DNA of 64,000 nucleotides from Phyto melanocephala. Lineage: Eukaryota; Arthropoda; Insecta; Diptera; Rhinophoridae. The notes beneath the pieces were generated by a model. That model did no database searches. It was not told the DNA's origin and saw nothing but the letters and a program-made list of their open reading frames with translations. This document shows positions 12,141 to 22,122 of this stretch, piece after piece; position 1 is the stretch's first letter; each line of letters opens with the position of its first letter. The position numbers and the translations under genes were made by a program. The stretch is taken from positions 17,583,474 to 17,647,473 of the forward strand of contig OW799236.1 of the NCBI GenBank assembly GCA_941918925.1, given 5' to 3'.

Positions 12141-13135
12141 GGTTAGATTGAAAAAAGAGGAGCATAATATAACTCCTGTGCATCAACGTACCGTTCGGTT
12201 TCTTGAAAACATTGCTGTTGCTAATGAGAGTGCCGACCTAAAAGCGAAAACATCAATTCGGCATCGTTCTCAAATACTTAAAATTGCGACAAGAAAAATC
12301 CATCTTACTCAAAAACTCAAATTTGCTATGGAAAGCCCCGGTAATCCGTGTAATCAATAATGCAGCGAAGTCAATGCTTATTTTTCGAAAAAAGTCGTCT
12401 TATTTTAATTAGTGCACTCTCATCTGAATGGCTTCGTGAAAACACAAATTTGTCAAATTTGCGGCTCAGAAAATCATCATGCAATCCATTAGAAACAAAT
12501 GTAACCACTACGAGCAACTGTCTGCAGCCTTATTTTGTAACTTGATAAATTTGTATCGCGATATTTTGGTCTAATACACATTCTCTAAATATAATTTTTT
12601 ATAGTTTTTGCGATACAGAATTAGCTTTAGTGAGTTACAGTAAGGCTGGAGCTAATTTTGGTCAGCTGGCGTGATTGCTTCTAATCTTTTTGAAAATTAA
12701 GTCCGAAATTTTAGTGACTGTGAAGAACGCTCGACACAAAAATATGATAACAGGGTTCTTGTGGCCTGAACTGAACGGTATGGATTTGAACAACATGTGG
12801 CTTTAGCAAGACAATGCCACCTGCCACAGTGCGCATAAAACAAACTAACTATTGCAACAACAGAACAAATTATCTCAAGAAATTCTAAGTCAGCTGGCCA
12901 CCAAGAACATGGGATTTAACGCAGTGTGATTTTTTTCATTGGGTCTTAGTACCATCTTCGTTTATACGAATAAATCAGAAACAATTCTTGAGCCTAAATC
13001 AGAGATCTAACGCGTCATCGTTGAGATAGTCACATCTCTGGGAAAAAGCCATTAAAAACATTATGAAAGGAGTGATGGCCTGTCGTCAGAGCCGTGGTGG
13101 CTATTTTGACTTCTTTAAAATTCCATAACAAATCA
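12141..13135 (+). pseudogene. Mariner/Tc1-type transposase pseudogene
   Basis: Nearly the full length can be followed through several frames. The N-terminal DNA-binding part reads RTVRFLENIAVANESADLKA with SIRHRSQ after it. Near 12760-12830 comes FLWPELNGMDLNNMWL, then QDNATCHSAH, the block around the second catalytic aspartate. Degraded text like VYADKPETI, then SRGG, marks the C-terminus near 13100. The central segment holding the first catalytic aspartate (SDEAHF) is missing, and stops and frameshifts are frequent. It cannot make a working transposase. Confidence 0.8.
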
Positions 13136-15080
13136 TAACTACCTCAAATAATACGCGTTTTTATTTCAAAATGAAATAGTGCATTCCTACTGAGACACCT
13201 TTTACTAAACAAACAAAAAACCTGCATATTTAATGAGCTGTTCTTTTGGATTATCTTTGTGCAAGTCTCTTTCTTTTTATATGGCAACTCTAGTTGCTAT
13301 ACCAAGTTGCATGAAAGCATCAAATACAACAGGAATTGTGTTTATTACAATTAAATATTTAAAAGCTGGTTTGATACAGATGAGTTTTATGAATTTCCGC
13401 AGATAAACTAAGCGATAGAAAGCAAAAATTGCCGTTAGTTTGACATAGTTTGTCTTTTGAGGGTTGCCAGATATAAACATGTGTTATATGTGAAAATTTT
13501 AATTACGTGCGTAGCAAAATAAACAATATGTTGTATTGGCAACTCTGCATTTAAATCTTTTTCTATTATTAGTCAATAGGAACACAGTTCCTCTGACGTC
13601 ATTTGTGTCAAAAATTTTAATTTTATGTACGCAATTCATTCTTAAAGTTTAGACTGTAAAACATAACGGTATGATTTACATATCAGTCTAAAGGCCAGTG
13701 TGTAGTTGTGCCAAAATTTCAGGTTTCCATAAGAAGTATGTGTAAACAAACACTTTTCCGATTGCTAGTGCAAAGCTTTAAAGAAATATGAGCAGATTTT
13801 TGACATCTGTTATCTAACACCGGGAAGCTAAGACACTTAGTTAACTTCGTTAACCGAAACATTTATTGAAATTATCAGCTCAGCTGATAAGGAATATTAC
13901 TGTCAAACTCCACGTATGAAAAACTTTTGTTTATATTTGTATTTGACAGAGAACTCCACAGAAAATTCGCCGTTGCATATAAGTACATACATACCTGTAT
14001 GAATATGCCTTGAATAAGGCTTAACTGTTATTGGTTTTGATTAAAACTTCTGTGTAAAAACCACAATTAAATAAACACTTTGCGTATCTAAAACAATATA
14101 AATAAGTTTAGTACATTCCTATTAAAAAGAAACACCAAAACCAATTGATTTCTAAACCTTTACAATCATAAGAGTGGTAATATATTTTTTATGTATTATG
14201 TGTACATAAATGCAGTCTATCCTTGTTTAGTTCAAGGCATGGTTTACCTTAACATCTGCCTGTTTACCTAACTTAAAAAATTTTTTTTCTCTAATTACCC
14301 TTTAGTAAATAAAATTCAGTACAAAAAAAAAAAATTCCCAAAAATTTTAACAAATTTGTTTCGTTTCAATAAGAATTGCACTCATTTTTATTCAAAAGAA
14401 TACTTAAGTTGCGCTTGAATAGTTTGCTCAGATCAGGTATGAACAAAAAAAATTGCCTACTACTCGCTATTACGAAAAATTTAAAGTTATTGTACAATAT
14501 AATATGGGTGCTTTACTGTACAAATGAGCTATCAAATAGAACGTGTGGAATTTTTAAATATAAAATTTTCTTATTTTAGGGTAAAACACGCAATAAAGAG
14601 GCGTTCACAATATAATACTCGTATCCGTGTATGCATGTGTGTGTATATTGTAAACAACTATTACAAAAACAAATTGAATAAGAATAATAATAAAATAAAA
14701 ATAATAATAAACATTAAGTAGGTTTTTTACGATAACTGTTCTCTATCTGATATCAAACAATAATATACATATTTGTGTTATTGATTCTTTATTTATTTAT
14801 TTTTTTTTTTAAATTATAAAAAAAGGTATTATGTCGAAGAAAATAAAAAAATGGTAAACCACCCTCATAGAATGTTTATTCCTAATTACTTTTGTTGATT
14901 GTTGCCAATCATTTTTTATGGCTTTAATAGCACAAGTTAGATTTTTTTTTGTAAAAAAAGAAATTTGATCTATTAGTCACCACAAATAATTGGTAAAAAG
15001 AAATTAAAAAAAAATATTTGATTTTTTGTTGGGACACTTGTATAACTTGATTATGGCGTTATACTCAAAACAACATATTG
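13136..15080. other. Unassigned AT-rich spacer
   Basis: The words GGCAACTCT and GGGTTGCCAG recur near 13280, 13460 and 13540 but no element boundary could be drawn. AAT-rich simple sequence lies at about 14677-14713. Confidence 0.4.
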
Positions 15081-15082
15081 TA

Positions 15083-16258
15083 CAGGGTGGGCCAAAAGTC
15101 ACCACAGGGTTTAAAAAGTAATTCACTTTTTCTTTCATATATATTTTTTTTAACTTTAAAATACTTAAATTTTTTTACATTAAATATGGAAAATAATGTC
15201 ACTTATATGACGCCGTTCTCAGCTTCAAAATGATTGGCTCATTTCAGAGAATTTTCTTAAGATCTGTAACAATTTATGGCCTTGTATTTAAGCATTATCT
15301 CGATCTTGTTTACATATCGACCATGTGCGCGAAATTATCGTATGTTACTTTTTTTAAGAAATCGACTTTTTTATGCAAATTGGTTCTACATCCATTAATC
15401 CATCTGCTGATAAAAATTATAGCGATAACTGTTTTAGTTATGGAGATAACACTGTGTACATTTTATCGTATATAGCAGTGTTGTTTACGTTTTTATTTAT
15501 TTAGAAGTAATTAAAACACTCATCTGTAAGATTTTCTTTTTGTAACATTCGATAATTTCGGGTGCAGGGGTCTAAAGAAAATATTCGGGTTCCGTATTCC
15601 CATTACGGTTATAGCACTTTCGAAACTCATTTTTGACGTAAGGCCCAAAGATATTTTCATACGTAATGCCACACCATACTGTACACCTATTGGGGTGCAT
15701 TTGGTATTGATGAATGGCTCCTAAATTTTCAAAACCCCAGAAACTACAGTTCTGCTTATATACAAATCAAATGAAAACGAGTTTCATCACACAGATTTTT
15801 TAAAAAGTTGATTTCATTTCTAGATTATATGCGAGCTTTAATTCTTGCACCAATTGCACCTTATATGGGAATAATAGTGAAACTTTTTTTAAATGCATCG
15901 AAGCGACGTACGAGCCATTACTTACAGAGCAAAATGCCTTCTGGTAGATGTCTCTGGTGTTTCGTTTACACCGTGTTCTACACGTTCAATATTATAAATT
16001 AAACGTGGTCTACCGTTTGAGACAAATCTCTTGCGGTGCATTGTTGGTGGTGATGATAAATTAAGCAACGAATTAAGGCAAAATCTGTCACTAAAATGTC
16101 TACTATTTGCGTTAAAATAATTAATCGCTGATTTAAAAATTAAAATTCTATTATTCTGGTTCTTTGCTCAGTTGAAAATCTCTCCAGGTGTTTTTTATAA
16201 TTATTAAAGAAAATGTTGTTAAATTTTGAACCCCATGGTGTTTTTTGGCATACCCTGT
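15083..16258 (-). mobile_element. Mariner-type transposon, decayed
   Basis: Inverted repeats of about 34 bp begin CAGGGTGGGCCAAAAGTCAC on the left and CAGGGTATGCCAAAAAACAC on the right strand-reversed, each flanked by TA (15081-15082 and 16259-16260). TA is the standard Tc1/mariner target. The element is 1,176 bp, close to a full mariner, and carries its transposase remnant on the minus strand. Confidence 0.85.
15200..15830 (-). pseudogene. Mariner-type transposase pseudogene
   Basis: On the minus strand the region at about 15610-15720 reads in one frame as AIHQYQMHPNRCTVWCGITY and then ENIFGPYV, a typical catalytic-core stretch. Just upstream a decayed DETRFHL marks the first aspartate block. 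The C-terminal end (about 15200-15245) shows a faint match to the usual GGH..DIIFH terminus. Stops and frameshifts are scattered through the rest. Confidence 0.75.
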
Positions 16259-16339
16259 ACAGATAAATATTTTTTTATTTTTTGCTATTTTCTTAGCTAT
16301 GTAGCGCAGTTAGTTGGTTAAACGATTTTTTTTGGCCGA

Positions 16340-16805
16340 AATAGTTCTGCTTCATGTTGGTTGTCTACCAACATCTCGCTTTCCCCGTGGATACCATTCC
16401 AAAGCACGGTGTGTAATTTTTTCCATTTCTTTAAGGAGCGTATTCTCCGGCCAACCATATTTACACTTTTTAGAACTTGGTTCTATTGGAAGTTGTCTGA
16501 TTCTACTTATAAGATTTTTATTAGAGATGGTTCGAGGACACCCGATTCTTAAAATAATGCGTAGAGATCTATTTATAAGCGATTGCAACTTCCTGATGAA
16601 AGTCTTAGTGAGAAACCAAGATTCACACCCAAATAAAAGTGTAGATTTACCACACGAATTAAAAAAAGATTGATTTTTGGTTATATTACTGCCTAGATAT
16701 TCAAAACTTGTGACATTTTCGATTTCCTGATCGTTAACTCTTAATTTCATGGTGTTTGTTGTTGTATTAACCCTCAATACCTTTGTATTACTTACGTTGC
16801 TTTTG
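16340..16805 (-). pseudogene. RTE-like LINE reverse transcriptase, C-terminal part
   Basis: The minus strand has a 141-codon open stretch (16352-16777) typical of the end of endonuclease/reverse-transcriptase proteins of RTE-like LINEs. Visible blocks are VTSFEYLGSNI, STLLFGCESW, LQSLINRSLRIIL and LEWYPRGKRDVGR. Relative to the family about 40 residues are missing between YLGSNITKNQ and FFNSCGKS, an in-frame internal deletion. The finger, palm and endonuclease regions are absent. The same protein end is better preserved at 35025-35300. Confidence 0.8.
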
Positions 16806-17697
16806 AGTATACTTTCGCTGATACTTTGGTGAAGATGTTGTTAGAGTTTGTATGTCAATTTGCTGTTACTAAAAATAACCACATATTCAAAATGTCTCAA
16901 TCTGTGGCTCATTCTTCAATTTAAAATCACAGGCAATGTTTGAAGAATTGTATCCATTAAAACCTTACTTCGATTACTATTCGTGTAACATCCTGAACGT
17001 TGAATTCGACAGAAATTAGCCTTGTGTATTACCTTTACAAACGATTAACGTCTAAGCTACTCTGCTAAGTACAATTTTGTTAAATATTTTAAAGTTCATA
17101 GGTATTGAAGAAATGCCTCTCCAGTTGTTGTGTATTTTCTCTTATGTTTAGGTAGCCTTATAATCACCATTTATATTCTTTCTAAAAGAAAAATATCTCG
17201 GTTTCCAATATTCGACAGAAAAGTGGGTGAAAAAGTGTTGCCCTAGTGGTTCAGTTTTCAAACAGTCCAGATGAAAACCGTCATTGCCAACAGCCTTTTA
17301 ACATTTTGTGTTCTTTATTGAAACATTTATCTTATTAACGTATTGACGCATATTTTTCAAAATTTGTGGTAAAAATCACAGCCATACTATATTCAGATAA
17401 CTTTGTTTTACCCGGGTTCAGATTATGTTCTAAAAAATCCAATAAAGCGTAAATTTTTTCCTCTCAGGTTAGAAACAAATTTGTATGTTCGAACCATGAT
17501 GTAATTACTTAAACTGATAGCATAAAGGAGAACAATTTTTGTCTCTCTTTTTTATGTAGGGAGTTTGACAATACTTGCAACTAAAATCTCTTTTTTATAT
17601 ATAGAGTTTGACAAACATTGGCGCACAAAAAAAAATAGTCAGCTGGGCTGGCATCGTCACCTGTATAAGTATACCCTGGTTGGAACATACTTTCTTA
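16806..17697. other. Unassigned spacer
   Basis: No supported feature. Confidence 0.35.
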
Positions 17698-17705
17698 GTC
17701 TACAA

Positions 17706-18247
17706 CAGGGTTGCAAAATGAGAACATCAAAATTGTACCAAGAAGCTCATAAAATTGTACTTTTTCGACCCCAATTGTACCAAAAAATTTTATTTAAAAA
17801 TTTTTTTTAAATTTTTTTTATTTTAAATAAAAGCCAGAAAAAAACATAAACATAACATAAATTCATTTTTGTAATATTAAAATTACATTTGTACTTAAAA
17901 ATTCATTTATACTTTATAAGTATTGCTTTAAAAAAAATAAACTGCACTAAGATATATGTATACATATATACATATGTACATATTTAAACATAAAATAAAT
18001 TACATAAAAAGTCTAAAAGTTTTTTAAAAATAAACAGGCGAATGCAAACAATTAATCACAAAGAAATGATAGAAACAATGAGTTACCATCGTAAATCAAT
18101 CAAGACGATAAACTAGGGAAATTCTATAAAAAACATAAACTGAGAAAGTTAGTAAATTGTACTAAATGGGTAATTGGTGTACCATTGTACTTTTGAGGTT
18201 TAAATTGTACCACAAATAGTACAATTGTACCAACTTTTGCAACCCTG
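17706..18247. mobile_element. hAT-type MITE with perfect 8-bp duplication
   Basis: Ends are CAGGGTTGCAAAA and its reverse complement. The 8-bp sequence GTCTACAA is repeated exactly at 17698-17705 and 18248-18255, which is diagnostic of hAT insertion. The subterminal regions on both sides carry several copies of TTGTAC(C/T). The 542-bp body is AT-rich and non-coding, so mobility would depend on another hAT transposase. Confidence 0.9.
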
Positions 18248-18286
18248 GTCTACAAGCTAAACATTTATACATGTATTATAGCTTTA

Positions 18287-19273
18287 AAGGCCTATTAGAC
18301 ACGCATACTTGTCCTAAGACATGAACGATGGCATACCAAATCTCACTGTGTAATAGCATCTATGTCGAGTATGTTAGACATGTATGTTGGTTTTCTAAAA
18401 TTGTTGAAAACCTGAGTCTGTCGCATACCAACATACTCGTCTAATAGCGTGTCTGTCATACTTCATACAAAAATTCATTCAAATTTTTGCCGCTGCTGTG
18501 TGCATATCGCAAATTTAAAAAATTTCTCTCTAATACTACATTTACACCTAAGAGAAATCTAGTAGATTTGATTTAAAATCTTTATTAAAATCAAAACCGT
18601 TTATACCACTGTTTTTTGACATTTTGCAAGATTTCGTTTTCAAAACAATATACTCATTTACAAGGTGGTCTGAGAGGCTCTCTATGTTCTGCTTCTCGAA
18701 AATTCAAACTCCATATAAAAGCAATGTAAACAATAAAGTACTTGTGCAATTGCAACCACCTTACATATTATGATTGAATTTTTCTGTGTGCAGCGTAGTA
18801 TATTTTAGTACAATTTAATAAAAACCACAGTTGCATCACAAAGTAGTACTAGATTTTAAGTAGATTTTGCCAAAATCTAGTAGCGAAGTAGATTTCGATT
18901 TGTATGGGAAATCTGGTAGATTTCGCTCAAAATCCCTTAAGTACTAGATTGTGTGTAGGTGTAAATGTAGTATAATATTATTTTCTGGAAAGAGTTTATT
19001 GAGAAATATAAAAGCTTTCCACAATTGTGGCAAATAAAATCAAATCTGTACCACAACAAACAATTGAAAATAAATGCATACAATGCATTAAAAGAAAAAT
19101 TAAGTGAAATAGAAAAAAAAAGCAACTATTGACAACTTTCCGCTTCATTGCCATGTTTTCGCTTCGCTTTTCTGTGTAATGAAGTATGCCCACAGCGTTC
19201 GACAGTGTAATAGTTAAACCCAAAGTAATCCATACACATGTCTTAAGACAAGTATGCGTGTCTAATAGGCCTT
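18287..19273. mobile_element. MITE with TTA duplication, holding a second MITE
   Basis: Inverted repeats of about 38 bp begin AAGGCCTATTAGACACGC on both ends. TTA flanks at 18284-18286 and 19274-19276. The open frames on the minus strand near 19000-19220 have no domain. A PIF/Harbinger origin is inferred from the TTA duplication. The element is interrupted by the nested MITE at 18534-18972. Confidence 0.85.
18534..18972. mobile_element. Nested MITE with TAA duplication
   Basis: Perfect 17-bp inverted repeats TACTACATTTACACCTA at 18534-18550 and 18956-18972 are flanked by TAA on both sides (18531-18533 and 18973-18975). Inside, the words TCTAGTAGATTT and AAATCTAGTA recur several times in both orientations. 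It lies wholly within the larger MITE and therefore inserted later. Confidence 0.85.
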
Positions 19274-19276
19274 TTA

Positions 19277-20384
19277 TGCATAAGAGAACGATTTTTAAAT
19301 AAAGTTTTGTGTTCGAAATACAGTCTTATACATAAATTTAAATTCTAAACTAAGACTTAAATATTACAATAAATCTTTATATTCGGACAAAAGTCTTTTA
19401 CTTATACCTAACTCTTATACACAAAATAAAGCTCAGACTACGTAACCCAGAGATTAAAATTTAGTTATAGGTAAACAAGTATAATCTAATAAAACTTATA
19501 CTTAGAACATTATATAAAATGTTAATTTCTAAAATTTTTTTACATTGTTTTATACAAAACCAATTCTTATTGCACATACTTAGTTAGAGGCGTTAGTTTA
19601 TAATTAAACCCTTTTACTCCGGTAAACATACTGTAAGTAGTATATCGACTAGTATTCTTTCACAATAAATTTATTTTTTATTTTATCTTTTTTTTTGCCC
19701 TTTGCATCATTCAAATAACATATGTTCCTACCCAGGGGAGTGCAAAAAGAAATGCTCTACAATCATGAGTTGATGACATTATTAAACTCCTCCGAATGTT
19801 ACTAATTATAGTTCAAACCTCGAGTAATTACAATTTAATAACTCTATAAGCGAAAGAAACTAATTTAAAATTAAAAACAAAGAGTAGGTCATGTAAAAAA
19901 AATATATAACGGAATTTTAAAAAAAAAGTTCTCAAAAGGTTTTTAATGTAATATTTTGAAAACAAAAAAAAAGGGTGTATACACACATTTTTACTTTTTT
20001 GTAAACACTAATTACGAGTAAATTAGGTTTTCTAACAGTATTGAAAAAGAGTTGTAATTAATGTTAAAAGTGAATATTTTTGAAACTTTTTAATGAAGGT
20101 TAAATAAATATATTTTCATGTAAAGGAGTGTTATTTGAAATTAATTTAATCTATGGGAAATTTTTTAACGTAATTAGAGCAAAATAAGCGAAAAGGTACT
20201 TTACGAAAAATCAACATTAATATATCACACGGGTGCATTGAAGGGGGTTAATTCAAAGTTTTTTAAATTTAATTTTTTTGCAATGATGAATGTCTACTTA
20301 TAATACTCGTATCAACTCACTGTTAAAATCTTACTTAATTTTTTTAATTTTGTATAAGTTGTATCCTCTTATTGTACACACTAC
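19277..20384. other. Unassigned AT-rich spacer
   Basis: No supported feature. Confidence 0.4.
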
Positions 20385-20971
20385 TTGACCTGACCGATTT
20401 TTCTGAAACTTTGTACACATTTTGAGCTGTCATGACTATACAGTTTCGTGATTAGAAAAGTGGACATGCCACGCCTATTAAAAAAGGATATAATTTTCAG
20501 CTGCTTGCACTTGACCGATTTTTCTGAAACTTTGCATACATTTTGAGCTGTCATAACTAAATAATTTCGTAATTAAAAAAGTTGGCAGTGCCACCCCCAT
20601 TAAAAATAAGTTATTATTTTTAGCTATTTCCATGCATTTCAATGGTTCCCACCGATTTGCCTTTCAATATCAAGCGACTACAGTTTCCAGTTCGCCTTAC
20701 CTTCGCTATTACCATCAACAAAGCACAAGGACAATCTCTGCGTGTTGCAGGATTGAATTTTAAAAATCCATGCTTTTCAAATGCTGTACGTCGCATGCTC
20801 CAGAGTGGAAATACAAACAAATTTGTTCATTTTCACAGCAACTGGAAAAGCCAAAAATATTGTATACCCACTTGCATTACAATAAAAATCAATAAAATAT
20901 TAATTTTATTAAAATTTAGAATGCATTGTTATTTATTAAGGGGCGTAGCAATGCGCGACGGGCTTGGCTAG
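20385..20971 (+). mobile_element. 5'-truncated Helitron
   Basis: The right end (GGGGCGTAGCAATGCGCG ... GGCTTGGCTAG, then T) is the same as in the Helitron at 4080-4949. Two copies of the 121-bp unit start the fragment (GTGG words at about 20460 and 20581), followed by the helicase remnant and the 3' end. The left TCTATATATATA terminus is absent, so the 5' part is lost. This copy ties the 121-bp units to a protein-coding Helitron. Confidence 0.8.
20627..20885 (+). pseudogene. Helitron Pif1-like helicase, C-terminal remnant
   Basis: The frame from 20627 reads FPCISMVPTDLPF, then RLQFPVRLTFAITINKAQGQ and SLRVAGLNFKNPCFS. These are the last motifs of the Pif1-type helicase domain of Helitron RepHel proteins. 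One frameshift near 20780 moves the reading frame; from 20784 it continues LYVACSRV to a stop at 20883-20885, the natural protein end. Only about 85 residues remain. The Rep domain and upstream helicase motifs are absent. Confidence 0.88.
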
Positions 20972-21604
20972 TAATAACTAAATATTAAAAAAAAAATTTT
21001 TTTTACGTCTACTGAAAATTTGTAAATTTTGAGTTGACTCCCTGTAGAGAAACCGGTCCGATATATAAAATCGTTGATACATTTGCATGACGTCCAGTTT
21101 ATTAAGCGCTATCAGGCTTAAGCTTTTACCATTGGTTACGTAAGGTAACGTGCATACAAGCATATTTTCTTATTTCTAGCCCCATTTTGAACTAAAATTT
21201 AGTATCGCTTAGAGTTATTTCTTATGGACTCACCAAAAAATTTTGTCGAATTCTTAAGGCAATGTAGACCTTACCGTATTGTATTCATGGACATTATTAC
21301 AAAGTATGCCTTATGTTCTGCTTGCTTTTTAAGAAATACAAAAAGGAGACAAATTCATTTCTGTAGATTTCTTTTAAAATTTTCCCCTAACGGGCTGCTA
21401 CCTATTTCATTATTGCGTAAGAGGAAGGCACGATTAAGTTGTTCCTGGTAGGAACGAAATAAGGGCTTATTAATGGTTAAACAAAAGACCTACGAAGTGG
21501 GATATCGCATACACAATTCATGGCTTCTAGAAGCACTAAGTAATCGATTCAAGAAGCGCTTTTTGGTTTAATAAGGGGTAGCTTGAAGAGTGTTCCTAAT
21601 AAAA
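20972..21604. other. Unassigned spacer before piggyBac
   Basis: The open frame at 21224-21451 (75 codons, cysteine- and arginine-containing) matches nothing recognised and has no supporting context. Confidence 0.35.
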
Positions 21605-21608
21605 GTTA

Positions 21609-21628
21609 ACCCTCTAACAGGCAAGACC
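21609..21628 (+). repeat. piggyBac left terminal inverted repeat
   Basis: CCCTCTAACAGGCAAGACCG, identical to the reverse complement of 24671-24690. It runs into a 22-bp palindrome at 21622-21643 with arms AAGACCGTC and GACGGTCTT around TCAA. Confidence 0.95.
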
Positions 21629-21990
21629 GTCTCAAGACGGTCTTCGATTTTTGGCTTTTCTTATTGTATTAAAAATTGTTCCGCATTAAGACAGTGGGGA
21701 TTGTACTTAGACAACAGTTTTAAACATTTGTTATACTCCCCAAAACAGTCTGGCAAGTACCTTGTCAGCTATAATCAATCAAGTGCAAAACGTCAACAAA
21801 GTAGCATCGAAAATTATTGCGCAAATTTAATTTTTCGCAGATATTAAAAAAACATATTTATAATAAAGTGATCGACTACAAAATTTTACCGTAAGTAGTA
21901 TACATATTATATTTTATATTTATAGTGTATTTGAAGTGAAAAAAGAAAAACAAATGTGCTTTGAAAACGAAATAGTGAAGGCCGTCTCAA

Positions 21991-22006
21991 GACGGTCTTG
22001 CCGGTT
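21991..22006 (+). repeat. piggyBac left internal inverted repeat
   Basis: GACGGTCTTGCCGGTT is the exact reverse complement of 24524-24539. It overlaps a second copy of the GNCCGTC-TCAA-GACGGTC palindrome at 21980-21997. Internal repeats of this kind are transposase-binding sites in characterised piggyBac elements; the role here is inferred. Confidence 0.85.
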
Positions 22007-22122
22007 ATGTGTACAAAAATTACCCCTTTGTTTTTATTGTTATTTTCACCTTTTGTTCCTGAAAACACTATTGCTTGCTTATTGTCCTATTTTTTCACCC
22101 TTATTTTACAATTGCGTTAAAG

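Noticed and set aside
16300..16330. tRNA-like start TAGCGCAGTTAGTTGGTTAA
   Set aside because: Only an A-box-like word is present; no B box or acceptor stem follows, and the LINE fragment begins immediately after.
21224..21451. 75-codon open frame just upstream of piggyBac as a gene
   Set aside because: No recognisable domain and outside the TTAA-bounded element.
22075..22122. Upstream in-frame ATG extending the piggyBac transposase by 16 residues
   Set aside because: The extra residues are hydrophobic and unlike the family start; ATG 22123 gives the polar, acidic N-terminus typical of these proteins.
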